The translations under genes and the position numbers were made by a program. DNA of 16,658 nt. It comes from Oehlia diaphana. Taxonomy: Eukaryota > Glomeromycota > Glomeromycetes > Glomerales > Glomeraceae. The notes below the pieces were generated by a model, which was given only the letters and a program-made list of their open reading frames with translations, searched no databases and was not told where the DNA came from. Position 1 is the stretch's first letter; the number at the start of each line of letters is the position of its first letter. The DNA lies in the NCBI GenBank assembly GCA_003833135.1, contig QZLH01000817.1:1-16658 (forward strand), read 5' to 3'. Positions 10,094-16,658 of the stretch are shown here, one piece after another.

Positions 10094-10560
10094 CTATTTT
10101 GTACAAATTATTACTCTATTTACGTTTTAAAATATGTAAATATAATATAAACAATTTTTTATATATAGAAATTTTTTTTATTAACAATGAAAAATTTGTT
10201 AAATTTTTTCTTTTTTTTTTTTTTTTGGTTTTCGGAAAATTATTTAATTGTAACCTCATGTTACGGTGAATTATTTCCTAGTCAGGGGAAAAGGTTTTTT
10301 TTAATAAATGAGTCATCTGTAAAAAAAAAAATGTATTTTATATTTTTAGTTAAGCAATTTTTTCTTTAGCAAAGTTTTAGTATTTCCGATAATAAATTTA
10401 TATGTATGAATCTCCGAAAGTTGAATTCATCAGATCCCTTCTTATTTTATACACTATGTACTCTGAATATATTATTTTTCCGATTAATAATATTGTGCAT
10501 GTGTTTTTCTTTTAATTGCTGCGTTTGTTTCTATTAATAAATATTGTAGATCAAATCCAT
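9100..10560. other. Gene-free intergenic interval with TA/ATAC microsatellites
   Basis: I see no gene. Short frames here are products of TA repeats (9960-10100) or of the T16 run at 10209-10224. The microsatellite at about 9960-10094 combines TATA, CATA and CACA runs and is likely length-variable. Scattered GC-richer words such as CTCCGGCGGAC near 9399 have no pattern I can assign. Confidence 0.5.
9960..10094. repeat. Compound (TA)n/(CATA)n microsatellite
   Basis: The run changes from TATA-rich to CATACATACATGCACACATA and then to about 18 bp of pure alternating TA before TATCTATTTT. The first part (to about 10040) is imperfect. Confidence 0.75.
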
Positions 10561-11354
10561 GTGGTAAAATTAAAAGAATCAATCATGGGTAAATTTCGGT
10601 CCTTACCGTATAATAATACTGCGGTGCACTCATAATTACGTCATCTTTTGATTGTAAAATCAAACCATACGTTCGCTTCCTCGGCTATTCGGTTTGTGTT
10701 ATATTTTTAGGTAATGATACTTCGCTTATGTCCGCTTACTTTATTTGTTATGTACTATTATTATTAGAGAACGGATTAAAGTTGAATATGTAATAATATT
10801 GTGATATTATTTGTCTAAATGTCGATCGCTTATCTTGTTGATAGTCTGTTGATTTTTAGTTTGAAACAACCTACTGAACACACATGCGCACTCTCAGAGA
10901 AAATCCTCGATTTTCCGGAACGGAGATGATCCATCAAACTTCTTTATAGTATTTTAATACGGGTCATTTATTAATCAGTCGATACCGCATATCACAAATT
11001 TGGCAGCTATGATATCTTGGCATAAATTATTTACACTGCATAATTTAAATTCCTAACGCTAGTTCAAATTTGTTATTTCTTTAATGTTCACATCTGCAGG
11101 ACGGGAGGGTGGTCCTTAGATTTAATTATATTATTTTTTGTAATTATAATTAATAAACAGCGTCACGTGTGCATTAAAAAAAAAAGATACGTTAACTTCT
11201 CATACTTTTCAATTTAAAAAAGAAACCCGGAAAATAGTAATAATTTTAACCAAAGAAGGTAATTGTAGCGATTTAGGATAACATAATCGGTATGATTCAC
11301 TTTATCAGGTGATAATCAATAAATCTACAATTCATTACAGATTACGTTGCTAAT
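10561..11354 (+). promoter_or_regulatory. Upstream region of POP5
   Basis: No gene is seen in this interval, which leads into the POP5 start codon. TTACGTCA at 10636-10643 matches an ATF/CREB site, and CACGTG at 11165-11170 is an E-box-type site. TTTGATT-GTAA-AATCAAA at 10647-10664 is a perfect 7-bp hairpin. There is a possible acceptor-like TTACAG at 11335-11340 just before the gene, so a 5' untranslated intron cannot be excluded. None of these sites is proven functional. Confidence 0.3.
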
Positions 11355-12105
11355 ATGGTTCGATTAAAGAATCGTTGGCTCCTATTCGAAGTCATATTTG
11401 AAGATACTTTTTACGTTTCCTCTTCTTCCTCATCATCTCCTCCTTCACAAAAACTAGAAGCTTTATCTACTCGTGATGTTTATTCTGCTATAAAAGATTC
11501 AGTACAAATAAATTTTGGCGATTATGGTGTTGGATGTATTGCAGCTTCCATTAGTGGTATTCGAATTTTTTTTTTTTTGGTAACTTTAGCAATAAACTGA
11601 ATTTAATAAATTTTATTCGTCATATATTCTAGTAAAATATTTTTCTCCTTTCACAAATATTGGTGTACTTAGAATATCAAGAGATCATTATCATATCGTT
11701 TGGGGTGCAATGACTTTTATTACACAAATAAAAACGAGAAAGTGTCTTATACGTGTGTTACATTTAGGAGGTATTATTGAGATCTGTAAAGGCATTTTTT
11801 TTTATGAAAAAAAATAAAATAAAATAATTAATTAATTAATTAATTAATTAAATTTTAAAATTAAAATAGGAACAATAAAACAATGCCAATTATCTGCCAT
11901 TAATTATGATAGAGATCAAATATTGTTGCTAAGAAGACAGGCTGAATTACGTGGTGAAAATACATAATATTTAATATTTTTTTATATTATTATTGTGATT
12001 TTGATATTGATCTAAATAATTTTAATTTTAGGTGATACTGAGTTTGTTGACATCAATGAATTATTTGAACAGTCTAAAAATCAAATTATGGCTATAGAAC
12101 AATAA
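11355..12105 (+). CDS. POP5: POP5, protein subunit of RNase P and RNase MRP, four exons, 165 aa
   Basis: POP5 is a core protein of the nuclear ribonucleoproteins that cleave tRNA 5' leaders (RNase P) and process rRNA precursors (RNase MRP). Exons are 11355-11556, 11633-11770, 11870-11953 and 12032-12105; introns are 76, 99 and 78 nt, all phase 1. The start MVRLKNRWLLFEV matches the family's MVR-K-RYLL beginning. Later landmarks are VKYFSPFTNIGVLRISRDHY, HIVWGAMTFIT, RVLHLGGTIKQCQ and YDRDQILLL, which align through the known human protein (163 aa by memory). The predicted length therefore fits. The start has A at -3 and G at +4. A Ser-rich insert (residues 22-28, then PPS) enlarges the first loop. 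The third donor is uncertain by 3 nt: GTGGTG at 11951 or GTGAAA at 11954, giving 164 or 165 residues. AATAAA at 12101 overlaps the stop and may serve as a poly(A) signal. Family identity is secure. Confidence 0.94.
11557..11632 (+). other. POP5: POP5 intron 1 (76 nt)
   Basis: The boundaries are AGTG/GTATTC and TTCTAG/TA. Joining G to TA gives Val68 in SVKYFSPF, the conserved strand of the family. A T14 run lies inside. A second possible donor (GTAACT at 11580) would add residues not expected in POP5. Confidence 0.88.
11771..11869 (+). other. POP5: POP5 intron 2 (99 nt) with an AATT microsatellite
   Basis: The boundaries are GGAG/GTATTA and AAATAG/GA. Splicing rebuilds the conserved HLGGTIKQCQ. 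The intron carries about seven AATT units at 11825-11852, which are likely length-polymorphic. Confidence 0.88.
11954..12031 (+). other. POP5: POP5 intron 3 (78 nt)
   Basis: The acceptor TTTTAG/GT at 12030-12031 is clear. The donor may be GTGAAA at 11954 or GTGGTG at 11951. Both keep the frame and differ by one glycine (LRGDTEF or LRDTEF). Confidence 0.75.
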
Positions 12106-12926
12106 AATATATTAATGAAAATTTTTTGATTTTTTTTTTCTTAGAAATAATGTGATATTGGCTTAATTTGTATGTGATTTAGATAGTGCAAGAGTTGACA
12201 AGATTTGCAAAGATAAATTGAATTAATGGTTTGTTAAATGTAGGATATTACCTGATAGATTTTGCAATTAAACTATAACTTCTCAAATATTTTAATATTA
12301 ATTAGCTTTTATAAACAATAACCAGCTACAAAAAGTTACAAAAATTATTAAGATATATTATTTTATTAACCAGTTATACTATTCCTTCAATTCAAATAAT
12401 TCACCCTAAATGAAAGAAAAAAATACATATAATTTAGGCCAGAATTATAAATTTTGGTCAGAATTATAAATAAAAATTACAAATCACATGACATTTATTG
12501 TAATTTATAATTCTGACAACTATAATTTGTATGATTCCCATAATTTTTAAAATAAATAAAATAATTTTAATTATATTTTTGAAGTAATTCTAAATAGAAG
12601 TAATAATATATTAATATATATTTAATATATAAATATAAGGAGTTTGCTATTTATCACTGGTAGTGATCATCACCAGTATTACAATTTTTTATATTTCATA
12701 TGATTTAAAATCAATTAACATTTTATTGTAAAAAATGTAAAATTTTATTGTATAACTGTAGCAAATAGTAAATCATTGCATAATTATGTTCAATAGTAAT
12801 TATTAATTTCAAAGTTTTTTTCAAATTATACAAAAATCAAAAATACATAACCAATAAATATCTTACATTAAACTGAACTTTAAACTCTATTGCCTACTAA
12901 ATTAAATTTACCATGTTAACTAAAGT
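12106..12926. other. CpG-free, AT-rich gene-free stretch downstream of POP5
   Basis: I see no gene and no CG dinucleotide. It contains a hairpin repeat at 12437-12517 and an imperfect 20-bp palindrome CTGGTAGTGATCATCACCAG near 12657-12676, a form seen at the ends of foldback repeats. It is probably decayed transposon sequence that joins the transposase relic at 12927-13344. Confidence 0.45.
12437..12517. repeat. Hairpin repeat with GGYCAGAATTATAA arms
   Basis: GGCCAGAATTATAA at 12437 is repeated in the same orientation as GGTCAGAATTATAA at 12456. The second copy pairs with a perfect inverted copy: GTCAGAATTATAAAT at 12457-12471 against ATTTATAATTCTGAC at 12503-12517. The stem is 15 bp and the loop 31 nt. 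It is probably a remnant of a foldback element. Confidence 0.65.
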
Positions 12927-13344
12927 TTAGTTATTATTTTTTTTATCAACTAAGTCAGCTTTATATTACTTACATCCTCTAATATTATGCCCTTTTTCTA
13001 GATAATAACTACAGGTTTTAAAAGATAAAGATATACTAATAATACTATATTAATAATTATTCTCTTCAGTTGATGATTTATATCATTTTGAAAGATGATC
13101 TTTTAGCTTGTAATATTCTGGATTTGTTATTTCTGAAATATTACATTCTTTCACTACAACTAATGGCTATTGCTTATAATAGTAGAAGGATTCTTGAATC
13201 TCATCATATAAAATGAACTTTCTTTATATTTAATTCAGTATTATAATGATATTTTGTAATGAATTAGGTAAAAAGTATAATTAATTCTGATGCAATACCT
13301 TTTGCTACAGCAATTTGAACACTTGACTTTGCTACTGATATTGT
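12927..13344 (-). pseudogene. Decayed transposase C-terminus with a broken CCHC zinc knuckle (Mutator/FAR1-like)
   Basis: On the minus strand from 13344 the reading is SVAKSSVQIAVAKGIASELI then FITKYHYN. After a frameshift near 13217 it continues YDEIQESFYYYKQ, PLVVVKECN, NPEYYKLKDHLSK, YKSSTEENNY, KTCSYYLEKGHNIRGCK and YKADLVDKK. The last block has the spacing CX2CX4HX4C of a zinc knuckle, with the second cysteine replaced by Tyr (codon TAT; Cys would be TGT). GHN-x-R-x-C is typical of the knuckle at the end of Mutator-like and FAR1-type transposases. There are at least four in-frame stops plus the frameshift, so the gene is dead. Most stops can be explained by C-to-T changes of Gln (CAA, CAG) or Arg (CGA) codons. 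The upstream catalytic part is not recognisable. The superfamily is tentative; the zinc-knuckle identification is stronger. Confidence 0.6.
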
Positions 13345-13492
13345 AAAACTATACTTAATTTTTTTACTAACTTTTTTATTAATATTTAATATATAAATAT
13401 TTGCAAATCAAATTTTATCAATATAATACAAAGTTTTGGTAGTATAATCTTACAACTATAAAATAATTAGTTATTTCAGTTAGTATTGATTC

Positions 13493-13502
13493 ATATCAAT
13501 AT
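13493..13502 (+). repeat. Target-site duplication, left copy (10 bp)
   Basis: ATATCAATAT abuts the AAAGCTC end of the element and is repeated exactly at 14425-14434. Confidence 0.8.
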
Positions 13503-14424
13503 AAAGCTCTGTATAAGCCAAGCTGACTCATGAGCTGGCTCGAGCTTTTCAATCTAAGCTGAGTTGAGCCACAATTAAATTGGCTCAATGGCTCGTGAGC
13601 TAGCTTGAAAAGAGCTTGAGCCGGTAATAGACTTGGCTCAAAAAGCTTAAGCCAGTAATAGGCTCGGCTCAAAAAGCTTGAGCTGGCTTGAATTATCATA
13701 CAAAAAATGTTGCGAAAACATTTTTTGTATAATATTATATTAAAAAAAATGTTTCGCAACGTTTTTTTAATTCTTTAATAAAAAAATGTTGCGAAAACAA
13801 TTTTTTCACTATATTATATTGGAAAAAAACATTTTGCAATATTTTTTTAAATTCTTTAGTAAAAAAATGTTGCGAAAACATTTTTTTACTATATTATTTT
13901 AGAAAAAAACGTTTCGCAACATTTTTTTCACTATATTATTTTAAAAAAAATGTTTTGCAACATTTTTTTCAATTCTTTAATAAAAAAATGTTGCGAAAAT
14001 GTTTTTTTCATAATATTATATTGGAAAAAAATGTTTTGCAACGTTTTTTCAATTCTTTAATAAAAACATTGCAAAAATATTTTTTCACTATATTATATTG
14101 GAAAAAAATATTTCACAACGTTTTTTTTAATTTTTTAGTAAAAAAATGGTGTGAAAACGCTTTTTTCATAATATTATATTAGAAAAAAATATTTCGCAAC
14201 GTTTATTTCAATGTTTTAATAAAAAATGTTGCGAAATGTTTATCTGAAGATAAAGCTCAAGCCTGGTTTGACTCGAGCCATAATTTTTATGGCTCGGCTC
14301 AGCTCACTTTAGCTTGAGCTGAAATTTTTATAGCTCGGCTTATTCTGGCTCAGGCCAGAATTTTTTTTTTAAGCTGAGCTGAGCCAGACTGTGACTCGAC
14401 TCAAGTCAGCTCATGCGGAGCTTT
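13503..14424. mobile_element. Non-autonomous Mutator-like element with an internal palindromic tandem array (922 bp)
   Basis: The ends are inverted: AAAGCTCTGTATAAGC at 13503-13518 and, on the other strand, AAAGCTCCGCATGAGC at 14424-14409. They match at 13 of 16 positions and all three mismatches are transitions. Perfect 10-bp direct repeats flank the element, the size typical of Mutator-like insertions (about 9-11 bp). Both subterminal parts (13503-13690 and 14255-14424) are unusually GC-rich and built from repeated GGCTC, GAGCC and AGCT words. The middle (about 13701-14237) is an 80-bp tandem array. No transposase is encoded; the open frames inside are by-products of the repeat. CG dinucleotides are plentiful, unlike the flank on the left, which suggests a younger insertion. 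Confidence 0.75.
13701..14237. repeat. Tandem array, about 80-bp unit, each unit containing inverted half-units
   Basis: Copies of GTTGCGAAAAC or close variants begin at 13709, 13788, 13869, 13990, 14068, 14148 and 14228. The spacings are 79, 81, 121, 78, 80 and 80, and the 121 contains one extra half-unit. Between them lie inverted copies (GTTTCGCAAC type), so the array alternates orientation about every 40 bp, separated by A/T runs and ACTATATTATATT-like words. Confidence 0.85.
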
Positions 14425-14434
14425 ATATCAATAT
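14425..14434 (+). repeat. Target-site duplication, right copy (10 bp)
   Basis: ATATCAATAT is identical to 13493-13502 and directly follows the GAGCTTT end. Confidence 0.8.
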
Positions 14435-14460
14435 GGATGAATAAACCTCATATTAAAAAT

Positions 14461-14468
14461 AGTTTTAC
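14461..14468 (+). repeat. Target-site duplication, left copy (8 bp)
   Basis: AGTTTTAC is repeated exactly at 15013-15020, on the other side of the 544-bp element. Confidence 0.72.
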
Positions 14469-15012
14469 ATGACCCCTGAATATGAATAATTTTTACATAG
14501 TTAACTCTGTCTGAGAAATTGTCAAAGTGTACAAAAAAATTTTGCCTAAATGTACGACATCAGCAAGAAATTTTTTATTTTGTATAACAAACGTTTAATA
14601 TTCATATCAAAATTTGGCTAAAATGTACATCCAAGATAATTAAATAAAATTCCAAATATACTTATAATTATCATTATATTAACTATCAAATTTTATATAT
14701 ATGTAATTAAATAATATTTTTTCTTATTTATTATAATATAAAAAATGCTGAACTAATAATAGTTTGGCATTTTTATATATAAAATCGCAAAAAAAATACT
14801 AAACAATTATTATAGTTAAAAGTGTACACCTAAATTTTCTTTATTATAAAATAAGTGTACGACAAAACTTTTTTTTCACTGACTTTAAATGTATGACAAA
14901 AGTAGCTACACATGATCACCTAAAAAGGAAATTTGTATTACAGTACGATGAAACTTTTCAAAATTTTTTAAAAGTGTACAACATGGTTCTTAATAGTGTA
15001 TTCCAGGGTCCT
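14469..15012. mobile_element. Non-autonomous hAT-like element with 8-bp target duplication (544 bp)
   Basis: The left end ATGACCCCTGAATA and the inverted right end AGGACCCTGGAATA are imperfect terminal repeats. They are flanked by a perfect 8-bp duplication, AGTTTTAC. Eight bp is the normal duplication of hAT transposons, although other superfamilies can also produce it. No protein is encoded. The interior carries repeated TGTACGACA-like words (near 14528, 14551, 14624, 14822, 14855, 14890 and 14974), all on the plus strand, which may be transposase-binding sites. The superfamily is inferred from duplication length only. Confidence 0.62.
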
Positions 15013-15020
15013 AGTTTTAC
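15013..15020 (+). repeat. Target-site duplication, right copy (8 bp)
   Basis: AGTTTTAC is identical to 14461-14468. Confidence 0.72.
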
Positions 15021-15707
15021 TAGACTAAAAAAGAATCTAATACTAATATCGATATAACATTTCTTGATTGATATATATATATATGTATAAAATAAGATTG
15101 AATCTTTAAAAATTACTATATAATATGGTGTAGATGTTAACAGTATTACAGCGATATAATAAATTTTCCATATTTCTTGAATTTTATCACTATTTATATA
15201 TGATAATCTTATAATCTAATTTATGGTTTATCATACATACATTCAATTATACATTAAATTGATCATTATCAAATTCTTTATCTTGATTAATTAAAATTAA
15301 TATTCTCTAATATAATAATGATTATTTCATTTGAGTTCATTGAAGTAATAATAAAATTAAAGATGCTATCCAAAACTATTTTTTAGTTTCCAAAACTGAA
15401 ACTAAAACTGAAACCTATCTGAAACTTCAAAATTATTCTGAAACTTCCAAAACTATTCTAAAACTGATAAAACTAATTCAAAACTTCTAAAACTAGCCTA
15501 AAATTCACTAATTTTGGCCAAAATTAAAATTTGGCTGAAATTATGACATTTTATCATGTGATATTACATCAATTCTTAAAAAGAAAATTCTATTTTCCAG
15601 TAAAATTAGAAAAATCAGTTATATTATAATTACACAAAATTTCAAAAAGGAAATTTTAATATTGATTATTTTCTTGGCCAGAATTACGTTCTAAAAATAA
15701 CCAGGAT
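15021..15707. other. AT-rich gene-free stretch with an AAACTGAAAC-type degenerate repeat
   Basis: I see no gene. From about 15370 to 15505 there is a degenerate run of short units of the form CAAAACTATT, AAACTGAAAC and AAACTTC. Further right are GGCCAAAATT at 15516 and GGCCAGAATTA at 15676, members of the motif family also found at 12437. Confidence 0.5.
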
Positions 15708-15709
15708 TA

Positions 15710-16024
15710 CCATATATCGCGGGCCATAGTACCCCCCTATGCATAGTATCCTCCTTGAAAAATTTCATAGAATTGTATAGTACCTAGGGGGATATTTTAC
15801 AATTATCTCGTGATCCAGTGATCAGATTTGAGCCATCTTTTTTTTATTTGATAGCTCTCATTGAGCTTATCAAAATAAAAAAAAAGATCGTTTAAATTGG
15901 ACTGGTAAATCATGAAATATTCGTAAAAAATGGAATTTTTAGGCTTTGTTTAGTACCTAGGGGTATAGGGTCAAACCCCTGATTTTTGCAAGATACCCAG
16001 AGTACTGTGGCCCGCTATATATGG
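15710..16024. mobile_element. Foldback MITE with TA duplication, Tc1/mariner-like (315 bp)
   Basis: The left end begins CCATATATCGCGGGCC (15710) and the inverted right end begins CCATATATAGCGGGCC (16024). The repeat runs 23 bp (to 15732 and 16002) with two mismatches. Both ends are flanked by TA (15708-15709 and 16025-16026), the target of Tc1/mariner and pogo elements. The interior is also imperfectly self-complementary: arms run inward to a hinge at about 15858-15862 (GATAGCTC against GAGCTTATC), close to the exact centre. AGTACCTAGGGG occurs twice in direct orientation (15779 and 15952). No protein is encoded. Confidence 0.75.
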
Positions 16025-16026
16025 TA

Positions 16027-16658
16027 TATCAATAATTTTGGTCAAATTTCAGACTTTCAGCAATAATTTTAGAATTATGATTAGTTTTACCAGTTTCAAA
16101 TTAGCACAGATTTAAATATAATATACCAATCATCAATTGGTCATATAACTAATTCATATGGGCTGATTTTTGGAATTAGCCTAAATTAAAAATCTTAATT
16201 ATTTAAATGCTTTATAACTTAAAATGCAATTGTACTACATAACTATCTTATCAATCACATGCAAAATAATTAGAAAATAAAAAAATTTTTACAATGTACA
16301 TTTAAATAATGAAAATAATAAAACTTTTTTCAACCCATCAACTATTTTAAGAACCCATCACTTTTTAAAAATAAAAGTTTTGTAAGTATAATAGTACTTA
16401 TTTGTAACTGATAAGTATATTATTTGTTTAAAATCTTTTAAATAAACTAAAGGCTTTCTTACGAACCATTTTTTGGTATGAAAATATTAAAATTATTCAG
16501 GACTCTTCTGTAAAACATTATTTGGTAAGAAATAAAATTTTATATCGGACTTTTATTTCTGTAACATAATTGTTAATTTCTCGGCCTATATGTATGCTAA
16601 ACGAATGATTTTATATTCATTTGAAAGGTGAAAACGCGCTCTATCCAAAGAATCAAAG
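16027..16658. other. AT-rich gene-free end of the window
   Basis: I see no gene or clear RNA. TTTCTTAC at 16455-16462 pairs with GTAAGAAA at 16525-16532, with similar sequence inside, suggesting another weak inverted repeat. GGTCAAATTT at 16040 belongs to the motif family noted at 12437. The last 30 bases are richer in G+C but too short to interpret. Confidence 0.4.

Noticed and set aside
9909..10369. Frames of 60-65 codons at 9909-10106 (minus) and 10187-10369 (plus)
   Set aside because: The first is a translation of a TA/CATA microsatellite and the second begins in a T16 run; neither has any protein-like composition.
13496..14182. Open frames of 75-87 codons across the Mutator-like element (minus 13496-13759, plus 13955-14182)
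   Set aside because: They are translations of the GC-rich words and the 80-bp palindromic repeat; the protein is itself periodic and has no domain.
13701..14237. CRISPR-like array
   Set aside because: There are no unique spacers: the intervals are near-identical repeats in alternating orientation, the context is eukaryotic, and the array lies inside a transposon with target duplications.
1..16658. tRNA, 5S rRNA and box C/D snoRNA genes
   Set aside because: I looked for B-box (GGTTCGA-like) and paired C/D boxes; isolated partial matches such as GTGATGA near 7072 had no partner at a suitable distance. A covariance-model scan would be decisive.

Overview
The window looks like nuclear DNA of an extremely AT-rich early-diverging fungus, most likely an arbuscular mycorrhizal fungus of the Glomeromycotina (Rhizophagus-like). 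This rests on very high A+T with long homopolymer runs, short introns of 76-99 nt with GTAAGT-like donors and TAG acceptors, a fungal Phx1/HOY1-type homeobox gene, a zinc-knuckle transposase relic and several small DNA transposons. The species assignment is inference.

Two intact genes are supported. A two-exon homeobox transcription factor lies on the minus strand (4949 to 2426, 813 aa). A four-exon gene for POP5, a protein subunit of RNase P/MRP, lies on the plus strand (11355 to 12105, 165 aa). They are transcribed away from each other across about 6.4 kb with no convincing gene. A short aminotransferase-like exon remnant sits at 238-396.

Layout: 1-400 holds a foldback repeat and the aminotransferase-like remnant. 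400-2240 is A/T-homopolymer-rich with no gene. 2426-4949 is the homeobox gene. 5280-6900 is a very AT-rich block with almost no CpG. 6900-11350 is a long intergenic interval with locally preserved CpG, CRE-like sites, microsatellites and one possible 40-codon reading frame. 11355-12105 is POP5. 12106-13492 is a second block in which I see no CpG at all; it contains a decayed transposase coding sequence on the minus strand. 13503-14424 is a Mutator-like non-autonomous element with a perfect 10-bp target duplication and an internal palindromic 80-bp tandem array. 14469-15012 is a second element with a perfect 8-bp target duplication (hAT-like). 15710-16024 is a foldback element flanked by TA (Tc1/mariner-like). 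The rest is AT-rich sequence without recognisable genes.

The two genes are not obviously related in function: one is a developmental or stress-type regulator, the other a housekeeping RNA-processing subunit. The most distinctive part is the transposon cluster downstream of POP5. Apparently young, CpG-containing elements of three different types are inserted in or next to old sequence stripped of CpG, and the stop codons in the transposase relic are mostly explained by C-to-T change. This fits methylation-linked decay of transposons, but that is inference.
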